Notes: a model not told the origin generated them from the letters alone. Counted from the first letter of the stretch, positions 26,872-35,311 are shown. The stretch: 64,000 nt of DNA from Pseudomonas sp. DTU12.3 (GCF_004124275.1 NZ_CP027218.1:3909501-3973500), one strand, 5' to 3'. Program-made: numbers and translations.

Positions 26872-27540
26872 ATGAGAATTGGTAGTTTCAATATCGAAAA
26901 AAATGGCAAGTCCTCGACTTTGGACAAACAGACTCAGGTCGAATTCTTTCTCAGCAAGTGCTGTTCCAGCGATGACTGGAACGCCGATATAGTTTTTTTA
27001 TGCGAAATACATTCGGCGCAAACGGATAACTATTCTTCGTACTTGGCGTCGGTCTATCCCCTCTACAGGGTTTGTGCCTTTACGGGTGGTTATTCAAACG
27101 GGTACATCGTCATGGTCAAGGCTTTCGAAAAGCTACAAGTGTGTAGCCAAGGCAGTCTGCATGGACTGAATCGTGATCTGATCGCTATAGAGGTTTCTGG
27201 TGTAAACGGCTACACGGGTTATGTTTTTCTCGCGCATTTCAAATCCGGCCAAACCGGGCTGACCAAAAGCCAACTCAAGTCCTGCACCGCGCTGGGAGGC
27301 AAGTGGGTCGCCACCGGCGATCTCAACCTGGATTACACCAAAGTCGGCCAGCTCGACACCGCTGGCTTGGCCTATGAATGTTGGGGCGGGCAGCAGACTC
27401 AAGCCAAAGGCGGGATTCTCGACTGGGTCCTGGCGTCGGCAGACGTGACCGTCAACGTCGTCGACATCACCGGGCTGGCGCATACCTTCGACATGTCTGG
27501 CCCGGATCACCGGCCGATTCTTTTCGACGTCACCGGTTGA
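26872..27540 (+). CDS. Endonuclease/exonuclease/phosphatase (EEP, DNase I-like) fold protein in the T6SS cargo slot
   Basis: A 222-residue protein with all EEP active-site motifs: Asn7 (GSFNIEK), Glu45 (VFLCEIH), His122 (LAHFKSG), Asp150 and Asn152 (TGDLNLD), Asp184 (LDWVLAS) and Asp212-His213 (SGPDHRPILF). The family hydrolyses phosphodiester bonds in DNA, RNA or small phosphates with Mg2+. There is no signal peptide. The start is the ATG at 26872, with GAAGG 9 bases ahead; a TTG 9 bases upstream is less likely. Lying between the deaminase-like gene and vgrG, it may be a second toxin or a partner of the deaminase. No clear immunity gene is next to it. Confidence 0.72.
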   Translation: MRIGSFNIEKNGKSSTLDKQTQVEFFLSKCCSSDDWNADIVFLCEIHSAQTDNYSSYLASVYPLYRVCAFTGGYSNGYIVMVKAFEKLQVCSQGSLHGLNRDLIAIEVSGVNGYTGYVFLAHFKSGQTGLTKSQLKSCTALGGKWVATGDLNLDYTKVGQLDTAGLAYECWGGQQTQAKGGILDWVLASADVTVNVVDITGLAHTFDMSGPDHRPILFDVTG

Positions 27541-27572
27541 AGTGCAATTTCTGCTGACTTTGAGGATGTTCG

Positions 27573-29582
27573 ATGCCGCGTTCCGTCGACAGCAATACTT
27601 CGCTCTCCCTCACCGCCACCTCACTGTCGGCGCTTTTCCCTGAATCGCTGTCCGGCGAAGAAGCGCTCAATGCGCTCGGCTCACAAATCCTCAACGGCCT
27701 CAATGACGGCACCGCGCTCACCCTGACCAGCGCTGTCGCCAGCCACGTCACCACGACGTTGCACAACGATGCCCTGGTCCGCCCGTTCGATGCGCTGGTC
27801 GCCGAGATCCGCCAGCTCCCCGCCGATGCTACCGCTGAGCGCTATCAGCTGTTGTTGAGGCCGTGGCTGTGGTGGCTGACGCTCGGCAGCAACAATCGTA
27901 TTTTCCAGAACCTTGCCACCTCCGACATCGTCACGACGATTTTCAAGGCGTACGGTTTTACCGATTTCAAACTGTCGCTGACCGACAGCTACACGCCGCG
28001 CGAATACTGCGTGCAGTACGGCGAGAGCGATTTCGCCTTCGTCTCGCGGCTGCTCGAAGAGGACGGCATCTTCTGGTTTTTCACCCACGACGCCGGTAAG
28101 CACACACTGGTTTTGGGCGACAGCAATGACGCCTTCGTGCAGATTCCCAACGGGCCGAAGGTCAGCTATCTGGGGCAAGGCCTGGGGCTGCGCGAGTTGC
28201 ACGGGATCCGCTCGGGGCAGGTGTGTTTGCAGGCGGTGGCCGGGGTCTATCGGGCCACCGATTACGAATTCACCACGCCGACCACCTCGCTGTATGGCCA
28301 GGCTGAAGCAGTGGCCGGCCCGCTGTCAGTCTATGAGCATCCGGGCGGTTACAACGCCAAAGCCCAAGGTGATGCGCTGACCAAGCAGCGCGTCGACGGT
28401 TTGCGCAGTGAAGAGAAACGCTTTGTCGGTGAGAGTGACTGTCGCTGGCTGATTCCCGGGCATTGGTTCACCCTCGACGGGCATGACGACAGCAGTCTGA
28501 ACATCGATTGGGTGGTGACGCGGGTCACCCATGACGCCAGTCACGAAAGCTATCGCAACCGCTTCGAAGCGATCCCCAAAAGCACCGCGTTTCGCCCGCA
28601 GCGCACCACTCCGAAACCACGCATGCATGCGCAAACAGCGATCGTCGTTGGCAAATCCGGCGAGGAAATCTGGACTGACGAATACGGGCGGATCAAGTTG
28701 CAGTTCCCCTGGGATCGCGACGGCAAGAACGACGAGACCAGTTCCTGCTGGGTGCGCGTGGTGCTGCCGTGGAGCGGCAAGGGTTTCGGCATGCAGTTTG
28801 TGCCGCGCATCGGTCAGGAGGTCATCGTGACCTTTATCGACGGCGATCCGGATCGACCGCTGGTGACCGGTTGCGTCTACAACGGCGACAACGCCCTGCC
28901 CTATGCGCTGCCGGCCAATCAGACTCAGTCGGGGATCAAGACCCAGTCGTCCAAGGGGGGTGGCGGCTTCAATGAATTGCGCTTCGAGGACAAGAAAGAC
29001 GCCGAAGAAGTATTCTTGCAGGCGCAGAAAGATCTGAACATCAACGTGCTCAACGACACCACCGCCACCGTCGGCCACGACGAAACCCTCACGGTACAAA
29101 ACGCGCGCACGCGCACGGTGAAGGACGGCGACGAAACCGTCACGCTGGAAAAGGGCAAACGCAGCGTCACGATTCAGACCGGCAGCGACAGCCTCGAAGT
29201 GAAAGACAGCCGAACGGTGAAAGTCGGCGCCGATCAGAACCACAGCACCGGCGGCAACTACACCGACAAGGTCACCGGCGATTACAGCCTGACCGTGGAT
29301 GGCAACCTGACCATCAAGGTCAGCGGCACCCTCACCCTGCAAAGCGGCGGCAGTTTCACCATCAAGAGCGGCGCCGATCTGGCAACGTCGGCCAGCACTT
29401 CGATCACGCAGAAGGCCGGCACGGCGCTGACCAATCAGGCCGGCACTTCGCTGGACAACAAGGCCGGCACGACGCTGACCAACGACGCCGGCATCAGCCT
29501 GACCAACAAGGGCGCGGCCTCACAGACCGTCGACGGTGGCGGCATGCTGACCATCAAGGGCGGCCTGGTGCAGGTCAACTGA
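27573..29582 (+). CDS. vgrG: T6SS spike protein VgrG
   Basis: A 669-residue trimeric spike tip (TssI). It has the gp27-like part (SDIVTTIFKAYGFTDF, then REYCVQYGESDFAFVSRLLE), the OB-fold with EEIWTDEYGRIKLQFPWDRD, and the gp5-like beta-helix needle. The last 80 residues form degenerate repeats of the type KAGTxLTNxAGTSLxN, with no extra catalytic domain, so cargo is likely carried non-covalently. GAGG lies in front of the ATG. It follows the EEP gene after 32 bases, so cargo and spike are probably co-expressed. Confidence 0.95.
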   Translation: MPRSVDSNTSLSLTATSLSALFPESLSGEEALNALGSQILNGLNDGTALTLTSAVASHVTTTLHNDALVRPFDALVAEIRQLPADATAERYQLLLRPWLWWLTLGSNNRIFQNLATSDIVTTIFKAYGFTDFKLSLTDSYTPREYCVQYGESDFAFVSRLLEEDGIFWFFTHDAGKHTLVLGDSNDAFVQIPNGPKVSYLGQGLGLRELHGIRSGQVCLQAVAGVYRATDYEFTTPTTSLYGQAEAVAGPLSVYEHPGGYNAKAQGDALTKQRVDGLRSEEKRFVGESDCRWLIPGHWFTLDGHDDSSLNIDWVVTRVTHDASHESYRNRFEAIPKSTAFRPQRTTPKPRMHAQTAIVVGKSGEEIWTDEYGRIKLQFPWDRDGKNDETSSCWVRVVLPWSGKGFGMQFVPRIGQEVIVTFIDGDPDRPLVTGCVYNGDNALPYALPANQTQSGIKTQSSKGGGGFNELRFEDKKDAEEVFLQAQKDLNINVLNDTTATVGHDETLTVQNARTRTVKDGDETVTLEKGKRSVTIQTGSDSLEVKDSRTVKVGADQNHSTGGNYTDKVTGDYSLTVDGNLTIKVSGTLTLQSGGSFTIKSGADLATSASTSITQKAGTALTNQAGTSLDNKAGTTLTNDAGISLTNKGAASQTVDGGGMLTIKGGLVQVN

Positions 29583-29594
29583 CAAGGACAAGCC

Positions 29595-30137
29595 ATGGCG
29601 ATCATACCGCTGGATCTGCAGCAGGCGGACAAGCAGCTCAAGGGACGTTTGCAGGACGGTCAGCTCGACGGGCCGCTGAACATCAAGGATGACGGGCGCA
29701 AGCAGGCCGATCTGCATTACCGCGAGGGTGAGTTGCAAGGCACGTCACTGCTGTATCACCCGAATGGCAAGGTCTCGGCGCAAATGCCGTTCGTGCGCGA
29801 CAAGCTGCAAGGGGTCGCGAGTTTTTACGCACCGGAGGGGTTTCTCCAGCGCAAGGCGACCTATCGGCGGGGGTTGTTGCATGGCGAGGCGTTCAATTAC
29901 TTCCCGGACGGGCAAGTGGCGGAGGCGGAGTTTTATCGCGATGGCGTACGTGAGGGGCGTTATCAGCGCTTTCATGCCAATGGCAAACCGGCGCTGGAAG
30001 CTCGGTATCTGAATGGGCAGTTGATCGAGCCGGAGCAAGGTTATGCCGAGGACGGTCGACCGCTGGGCGCCGATGGCAAGCCGATTTCGCGGGTGCGCTG
30101 GTGGTATCAGCGGTGGATGGATCCGCAGCAGGTCTGA
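29595..30137 (+). CDS. MORN-repeat protein, YwqK-type putative immunity
   Basis: A 180-residue protein made of repeated units of about 22 residues with the pattern G-x-Y/F-x-x-G-x-x-x-G (LQGTSLLYHPNGKVSAQM, LHGEAFNYFPDGQVAEAE, REGRYQRFHANGKPALEA). Such repeats are annotated as toxin-antitoxin YwqK-family antitoxin or MORN. There is no signal peptide. Its position 12 bases after vgrG suggests a role in the T6SS module, such as immunity or a cargo adaptor, but no toxin directly upstream is matched to it. Function is inferred from position only. Confidence 0.72.
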   Translation: MAIIPLDLQQADKQLKGRLQDGQLDGPLNIKDDGRKQADLHYREGELQGTSLLYHPNGKVSAQMPFVRDKLQGVASFYAPEGFLQRKATYRRGLLHGEAFNYFPDGQVAEAEFYRDGVREGRYQRFHANGKPALEARYLNGQLIEPEQGYAEDGRPLGADGKPISRVRWWYQRWMDPQQV

Positions 30138-30151
30138 AAGCTCAGAAAAGC

Positions 30152-30364
30152 CCCTCACCCTAGCCCTCTCCCAGAGGGAGAGGGAACTGATCGGGGGAGA
30201 TTGGCGAATTACGGCGATTTGAAAGACATGCTGTGAATCCGTAATCGACTCGGTCGCCTAGATAGGCACTGTGCTAATAATCGACTCGGTGATTCAGGTC
30301 GATGTATAGCGCAAGACATCTCGGTCGGCCCCCTCTCCCTCCGGGAGAGGGCTGGGGTGAGGGT
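30152..30364. mobile_element. MITE-like element of about 210 bp, single copy
   Basis: Bounded by imperfect terminal inverted repeats: CCCTCACCCTAGCCCTCTCC on the left and its inverse GGAGAGGGCTGGGGTGAGGG on the right. The interior contains TAATCGACTCGGT motifs and CGCAAGACATCTCGGTCGG. It has no coding capacity. A related tandem pair lies at 60012-60405. It sits between the MORN gene and the convergent DUF4280 gene. Confidence 0.75.
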
Positions 30365-30370
30365 AACGGT

Positions 30371-30766
30371 TCAGGGAATCAGCATCTGCATCTGCCCCGG
30401 CATGACAATCTTGATCACCCCCGCCCACGTGCACATCAGCGTGCTGTTGGCGTCGATCGCCGGCATCCCGCCCAGCAACAGCGTCGGCGCTCCACCGGGG
30501 ATCCATGGCGCTGCGGTCGCCGGGATGCACGGCATCGGCGTCAACACGCCAAGCGCAGCAGCCGTCGCGGCGGCGACCATCGGATTGGCCAGGCTCATGC
30601 ATACCCCGAACGGCAGGATGTTGACCAACGGGATGTGGTCCATGATGTTCGCCGCCGGCATGCCGCCAGTCAGCGTGCGATTCACCGGCAGCACGTTGAG
30701 CATCGACGGCGCGGCGCCAAAACTGCATTGCAATGTGGCACTGGCACAGACTTGCGGACAGCCCAT
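30371..30766 (-). CDS. DUF4280 (PAAR-like) spike-tip protein
   Basis: A 131-residue protein of the DUF4280 family, related to PAAR proteins that sharpen the VgrG spike and carry effectors. Conserved blocks are ATLQCSFGAAPSMLNVLP, GGMPAANIMDHIPLVNILPF, GVCMSLANP and the C-terminal LMCTWAGVIKIVMPG. The start is the ATG at 30766, with AAGGAGG ahead; an upstream codon would add nine residues. It is oriented against the vgrG arm and ends next to the MITE-like element. The role in this T6SS is inferred from family and position. Confidence 0.82.
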   Translation of the reverse strand: MGCPQVCASATLQCSFGAAPSMLNVLPVNRTLTGGMPAANIMDHIPLVNILPFGVCMSLANPMVAAATAAALGVLTPMPCIPATAAPWIPGGAPTLLLGGMPAIDANSTLMCTWAGVIKIVMPGQMQMLIP

Positions 30767-30956
30767 CTCAAGCCTCCTTGGCGAACACGGCATACCCGCT
30801 AAACCTTAGCCTGCGATCGCCCGGCGCGCACATTCCCAAAGGTGATTATCCGGCAACACGCTAACCTATAAGACCGACCCGCGCTTGTGACCGCCCGAGC
30901 GCGCCATTAGATTAGCCAATGATGTCTGGCCTCCAAAATAAGCAGAAGGGATAAGC

Positions 30957-32024
30957 ATGGCGCTTACTGACCAGTCCACCCGTATCCGCTCTGGCGAAGA
31001 ACTCGATGCCAGCCTGATCGATCCGTACCTCAAGGCGCATATTCCGGGCCTGAGCGGCTTACCTGCAATCAGCCAGTTTCCCGGCGGTGCGTCGAACCTG
31101 ACCTACCTGCTCGAATACCCGGAGCAGGAATTCGTCCTGCGCCGTCCGCCGTTCGGCCACAAGGCCAAATCCGCCCACGACATGGGCCGCGAATTCCGCA
31201 TTCTCAATCAGCTGCGCGACGGCTTTCCGTATTGCCCGAAAGCCTACGTGCACTGCACCGACGAATCGGTGATCGGCGCCGAGTTCTACGTGATGGAACG
31301 GGTCAACGGGATCATTCTGCGCTCGGAACTGCCGTCGGAACTGGGCCTCGATTCGGCGAAAACCGAGGCACTGTGCAAAAGCTTCATCGACCGTTTCGTC
31401 GAACTGCACCGCGTTGACTACAACGCTTGCGGCCTCGGCGATCTGGGTAAACCCGAAGGCTACGTCGCCCGCCAGATCAAAGGCTGGAGCGAGCGCTACG
31501 AAAAGGCCCTGACCCCGGACGCGCCGCACTGGCAAGCGGTGAAAGCCTGGCTCAACGACAAGATGCCGGCCGACCACCCGACGTCGAGCATCGTCCACAA
31601 CGACTACCGCTTCGACAACGTCATCCTCGACCCGCATAACCCGATGCAGATCATCGGCGTGCTCGACTGGGAACTGACCACCCTCGGCGATCCGCTGATG
31701 GACCTGGGCAACACCCTCGCCTATTGGATTCAGGCCGACGATCCGGCGCCGGTGCAATTGATGCGCCGCCAGCCGAGCCACGCGCCGGGCATGCTCACCC
31801 GCCGCGAATTCGTCGATTACTACGCCGAACGTTCGGGCATCCAGATCGACAATTTCGACTTCTACTACACCTACGGCCTGTTCCGCCTGGCCGGCATCGT
31901 GCAGCAGATCTACTACCGCTTCTACCATGGCCAGACCCAGGACAAACGCTTCGCGCAGTTCATTCACATGAACAAACTGCTGGAGCAGATGAGCTTGCAG
32001 GTCATTGCGAAATCGAGCCTCTGA
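30957..32024 (+). CDS. Phosphotransferase family protein (ACAD10/11 kinase-like, APH fold)
   Basis: A 355-residue cytoplasmic kinase-like protein of the aminoglycoside phosphotransferase fold. Visible motifs are the glycine loop PGGASNLTYLLEY, the catalytic IVHNDYRFDNVI (HxDxxxxN type) and the metal-binding GVLDWELTTLGDPLMDL. Close relatives are linked to acyl-CoA dehydrogenase and SDR genes in fatty- or hydroxy-acid catabolism. Here an SDR follows after 22 bases, forming a two-gene operon. AAGGGAT lies before the ATG. Confidence 0.9.
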   Translation: MALTDQSTRIRSGEELDASLIDPYLKAHIPGLSGLPAISQFPGGASNLTYLLEYPEQEFVLRRPPFGHKAKSAHDMGREFRILNQLRDGFPYCPKAYVHCTDESVIGAEFYVMERVNGIILRSELPSELGLDSAKTEALCKSFIDRFVELHRVDYNACGLGDLGKPEGYVARQIKGWSERYEKALTPDAPHWQAVKAWLNDKMPADHPTSSIVHNDYRFDNVILDPHNPMQIIGVLDWELTTLGDPLMDLGNTLAYWIQADDPAPVQLMRRQPSHAPGMLTRREFVDYYAERSGIQIDNFDFYYTYGLFRLAGIVQQIYYRFYHGQTQDKRFAQFIHMNKLLEQMSLQVIAKSSL

Positions 32025-32046
32025 CGGCCCACAACCAGGAACCCTT

Positions 32047-32814
32047 ATGTCCAAGACTCAGTTGTTCGACCTCGACGGTAAAATCGCTTTCGTTTCCGGC
32101 GCCAGCCGTGGCATCGGTGAAGCGATCGCCAAACTGTTGGCCCAGCAAGGCGCCCACGTCATCGTCTCGAGCCGCAAACTCGACGGCTGCCAGCACGTCG
32201 CCGATGCGATCATCGCGGCTGGCGGCAAAGCCACTGCGGTGGCCTGCCACATCGGTGAAATGGAACAGATTGCCCAGGTGTTCGCCGGGATCAAGGAACA
32301 GTTTGGCCGCCTCGACATCCTGGTCAACAATGCTGCGACCAACCCGCAATTCTGCAACGTGCTGGACACTGATCTGAGTGCATTTCAGAAGACCGTTGAC
32401 GTCAACATTCGCGGCTACTTCTTCATGTCGGTCGAAGCCGGCAAGCTGATGCGCGAAAACGGTGGTGGCAGCATCATCAACGTGGCGTCGATCAACGGTA
32501 TCTCGCCGGGCATTTTCCAGGGCATCTACTCGGTGACCAAGGCGGCGGTGATCAACATGACCAAAGTCTTCGCCAAGGAATGCGCGCAGTTCGGCATCCG
32601 TTGCAACGCCTTGCTGCCAGGCCTGACCGACACCAAGTTCGCCTCGGCGCTGGTGAAGAACGACGCGATCCTCAAGCAGGCGCTAACGCAGATCCCACTC
32701 AAGCGCGTGGCCGATCCGAGTGAAATGGCCGGTGCGGTGTTGTACCTGGCGAGTGATGCGTCGAGCTACACCACCGGCGTTGCGCTGAATGTGGACGGTG
32801 GTTTCCTGTCCTGA
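32047..32814 (+). CDS. SDR family NAD(P)-dependent oxidoreductase
   Basis: A 255-residue short-chain dehydrogenase. The cofactor motif SGASRGIG is at residues 17-24, NNAA follows at about residue 94, and the catalytic Ser148, Tyr161 and Lys165 are in place (YSVTK). The C-terminal DPSEMAGAVLYLASDAS and GVALNVDGGF are typical of the classical tetrameric type. The start at 32047 is preceded by AGGAACC. Translated with the kinase-like gene upstream. The substrate is probably a 3-hydroxyacyl or hydroxy compound. Confidence 0.92.
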   Translation: MSKTQLFDLDGKIAFVSGASRGIGEAIAKLLAQQGAHVIVSSRKLDGCQHVADAIIAAGGKATAVACHIGEMEQIAQVFAGIKEQFGRLDILVNNAATNPQFCNVLDTDLSAFQKTVDVNIRGYFFMSVEAGKLMRENGGGSIINVASINGISPGIFQGIYSVTKAAVINMTKVFAKECAQFGIRCNALLPGLTDTKFASALVKNDAILKQALTQIPLKRVADPSEMAGAVLYLASDASSYTTGVALNVDGGFLS

Positions 32815-32849
32815 CCTCCTGCCACCCCATGTACTGATCGACTGACCTA

Positions 32850-32932
32850 TGTAGGAGCTGCCGCAGGCTGCGATCTTTTGATGTTGTTTTAAAGACAAGA
32901 TCAACAGATCGCAGCCTGCGGCAGCTCCTACA
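32850..32932. repeat. REP hairpin pair (GTAGGAGCTGCC family)
   Basis: Inverted arms TGTAGGAGCTGCCGCAGG and CCTGCGGCAGCTCCTACA flank a short centre (GATGTTGTTTTAAAGACAAG). It lies after the SDR stop and may act as the operon's transcript end. Confidence 0.85.
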
Positions 32933-33023
32933 TGGTTTGAATAATTATTCTGAAATTTGCATTAAGGGAATTTTTATTCCATAAATAGCCTTCCTGAAAA
33001 TAAAAATCCAAAGGAAGACGGCT

Positions 33024-34130
33024 ATGCGCGAACTCGGTATCGGTCTCATCGGCACAGGTTTCATGGGCCGTGCCCATGCCTTGGCGTTTCGCAATGTCAG
33101 TGCAGTCTTCGAACTGCCGTTCAAACTCAACCTCGCCGCCCTCGCCGACGCCGATCCACAGCGTGCCCGCCAGTGTGCCGACGCTTGGGGATTTGCCGCC
33201 CATCACAGCGACTGGCAACACTTGATCAATGATCCCAAAGTCAATCTGGTCGCCATCACCACCCCCAATCACCTGCACTATCCAATGGCCATGGCCGCCC
33301 TGGCTGCCGGCAAAGCGGTGTACTGCGAAAAGCCCCTGGCGGTGAACCTCGAACAAGCCAGCGCGATGCGTCAGGCGGCGAGAGACGCCGGTGTGGTCAC
33401 GCGTGTCGGCTACAACTATCAGCACAACCCGATGATCACCTTGGCGCATGACTTGATTCGCGACGGCGAACTCGGCGAGATCATCAGCTTTCAGGGCGAG
33501 TTCAGCGAAGACTTCATGGCCGACCCCGATTCGCCGTGGTCATGGCGCTGCGACCCGGCGCATGCCGGCGGTGCACTGGCCGATCTTGGCAGTCACTTGC
33601 TGTCGATGGCGCGCTATCTGGTCGGCGACGTTGAAGCCGTTTGTGCCGACACTCACACCGTGCACAGCCAACGCCCGGCCGGCACCACGCAAAAACCGAT
33701 CAACGTCGACGATCAAGTGCACGCCCTGCTGCGTTTCGCCAACGGCGCCCGAGGCACGTTCAGCAGCAGTTGGCTCAAGCACGGCTACAAAAATCACCTG
33801 AGCTTTGAAATCAGCGGCACGCGCGGCACCCTGACGTTCGATCAGGAGCGTTTGAATGAACTGCGTCTGTTCCGCGCCGGGCAGGACGGCTTCCAGCGCC
33901 TGCTCGCCGGCCCCAACCTGCCGGGCTACGCCGCATTCAGCCCAGCCCCGGGTCATCAATTGGGCTACAACGAACTGAAGACGCTGGAGGTGCATGACGT
34001 GCTGATGGCGCTGGCCGGCAACCATCAGGGTGGCACCGACTTCGAACAGGCCTGGGCGGTCGAGCGTCTGGCCACGGCGATTCGCCTCGCTGCGCGCGAG
34101 CAGCGTTGGGTCAGCCTGGAAGAGGTTTGA
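33024..34130 (+). CDS. Gfo/Idh/MocA family oxidoreductase
   Basis: A 368-residue NAD(P)-dependent dehydrogenase of the sugar or inositol type. The N-terminal Rossmann motif is GLIGTGFMGRAHA, followed by the family's EKPLAVN loop (YCEKPLA, Lys catalytic). The C-terminal domain holds the GGALADLGSHLLSMARYL helix with the catalytic His. The exact sugar substrate is unknown. AAAGGAAG lies before the ATG, and an AT-rich promoter region precedes it. It appears to be a single-gene unit; the next gene is convergent and only three bases away. Confidence 0.91.
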   Translation: MRELGIGLIGTGFMGRAHALAFRNVSAVFELPFKLNLAALADADPQRARQCADAWGFAAHHSDWQHLINDPKVNLVAITTPNHLHYPMAMAALAAGKAVYCEKPLAVNLEQASAMRQAARDAGVVTRVGYNYQHNPMITLAHDLIRDGELGEIISFQGEFSEDFMADPDSPWSWRCDPAHAGGALADLGSHLLSMARYLVGDVEAVCADTHTVHSQRPAGTTQKPINVDDQVHALLRFANGARGTFSSSWLKHGYKNHLSFEISGTRGTLTFDQERLNELRLFRAGQDGFQRLLAGPNLPGYAAFSPAPGHQLGYNELKTLEVHDVLMALAGNHQGGTDFEQAWAVERLATAIRLAAREQRWVSLEEV

Positions 34131-34133
34131 GAT

Positions 34134-34787
34134 TCAGGCGTCAATGACTTTCGGCAACTGCCAGCCGAAATGCACTGACAACAGGCGCAGCAGCAGACAC
34201 GCTGCGCCTGCCAGCAACGCTGCTGCCACCGGCGACACACCGCAGCGCCGCGCGATGATCAACACCGCGGCACCGGTAAACGCCGAACTGGCATACAGAT
34301 CCGCCTGCAGCACCACGGGAATCCGCGCCAGCACGATGTCACGAATCACCCCGCCGCCGACGCCGGTAATCGTCCCCATCAGCATCGCCACAAACGGCGT
34401 AATCGCGAAATTCAAAGCCTTCTGCGCACCGGCCACGGCAAACAGCGCCAACCCGGCGGCGTCCAGCACAATCAGGGTCGAACCGGACCAGCCCAGCACG
34501 TGTTCATGGAACACGAACGCCAGCCCGCCCATGAAAAACGCCAGCGCCGGATAGCGCCAATCGGCCACCGCGTTGGGTGGCGTGGCGCCAATCAGCAAGT
34601 CACGCGTCACGCCACCGCCGAGCGCGACGATAAACGCGATGACCATCACCCCGAGCAAGTCGAGCTGACTGCGCATCGCCGCAATGGCGCCTTCCACGGC
34701 AAACACCGCCGTGCCGAGCAGATCGGCCACCAGTACAATCCGCTCAACCCGGGACGTGTGCCCCGCCGGCGTTATTGAGTGACGCAA
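34134..34787 (-). CDS. TRIC/YadS-type (UPF0126) membrane protein
   Basis: A 217-residue inner-membrane protein made of two homologous halves. Each half carries the glycine-rich family motif: ALGGGVTRDLLIG near residue 56 and GVGGGVIRDIVLA near residue 142. Homologues form trimeric cation channels or are annotated as glycine transporters. About seven hydrophobic helices are visible. The longest start is a TTG at 34787, without a good Shine-Dalgarno and overlapping the lipoprotein gene by 16 bases, so the true N-terminus may be a little shorter. Confidence 0.85.
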   Translation of the reverse strand: MRHSITPAGHTSRVERIVLVADLLGTAVFAVEGAIAAMRSQLDLLGVMVIAFIVALGGGVTRDLLIGATPPNAVADWRYPALAFFMGGLAFVFHEHVLGWSGSTLIVLDAAGLALFAVAGAQKALNFAITPFVAMLMGTITGVGGGVIRDIVLARIPVVLQADLYASSAFTGAAVLIIARRCGVSPVAAALLAGAACLLLRLLSVHFGWQLPKVIDA

Positions 34788-34984
34788 CGGGTGGTGGTGG
34801 TGTGTCGAGTCACTTGCCCGTCGACGTACATGTCGCCGGCGACCTCAGTGTTTTCGAGGACCTGGCATGTACGTTCCGGCGGTGGGGGTGGAGCAACAGG
34901 AGGCGGTGGCGGCGGACTGGCACAGCCCGCCAGTAGCATGGCAAAAAAAGCCAACGGCAACACGCGTTTCCCAGGATTGTTCAT
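34772..34984 (-). CDS. Small proline-rich lipoprotein
   Basis: A 70-residue protein with a lipoprotein signal (VLPLAFFAMLLAGC, Cys at about residue 21), followed by a proline block (SPPPPPPVAPPPPPE) and a short C-terminal part with two cysteines (ERTCQVLENTE, then TTTTRCVTQ). The start at 34984 is taken because it gives a proper signal peptide; the frame is open further upstream. The Shine-Dalgarno is weak. Function is unknown; it could sit in the outer membrane and span part of the cell wall. Confidence 0.68.
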   Translation of the reverse strand: MNNPGKRVLPLAFFAMLLAGCASPPPPPPVAPPPPPERTCQVLENTEVAGDMYVDGQVTRHTTTTRCVTQ

Positions 34985-35142
34985 AGGACGACCCGCGATA
35001 AATGGAAGACAAACTTGCGCGACCCAACCGGCCACGCAAGACCTGACCACTCATTCTTTATAGCCGAGGCCACCGCAAGCGCCAGTAAAGGCGCCAGATC
35101 AGCCTGCACGGGCTGTCGATTTCGCGCGCACAACCCGGTTTT

Positions 35143-35307
35143 GCGCTGACAACCCGGATTTGCGTTCACACCCTGATCTCGCGCTGACAACCTGATTTGC
35201 GTTCGCACCCTGTAGGAGCTGCCGCAGGCTGCGATCTTTTGATCTTGATGTTCAGATGCAAGATCAAGATCAGGATCAACAGATCGCAGCCTGCGGCAGC
35301 TCCTACA
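35143..35307. repeat. Two 38-base direct repeats followed by a REP hairpin pair
   Basis: Copies starting at 35143 and 35181 share GCGCTGACAACC, ATTTGCGTTC and CACCCTG. The REP pair (TGTAGGAGCTGCCGCAGG ... CCTGCGGCAGCTCCTACA) spans 35211-35307. The rest of the 327-base gap 34985-35311 holds a third partial copy near 35125 and no gene. Confidence 0.7.
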
Positions 35308-35311
35308 TGGG

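Noticed and set aside
30152..30364. Simple pair of terminators
   Set aside because: The ends could each form hairpins, but the conserved interior and the tandem copy at 60 kb favour a mobile repeat element rather than plain terminators.
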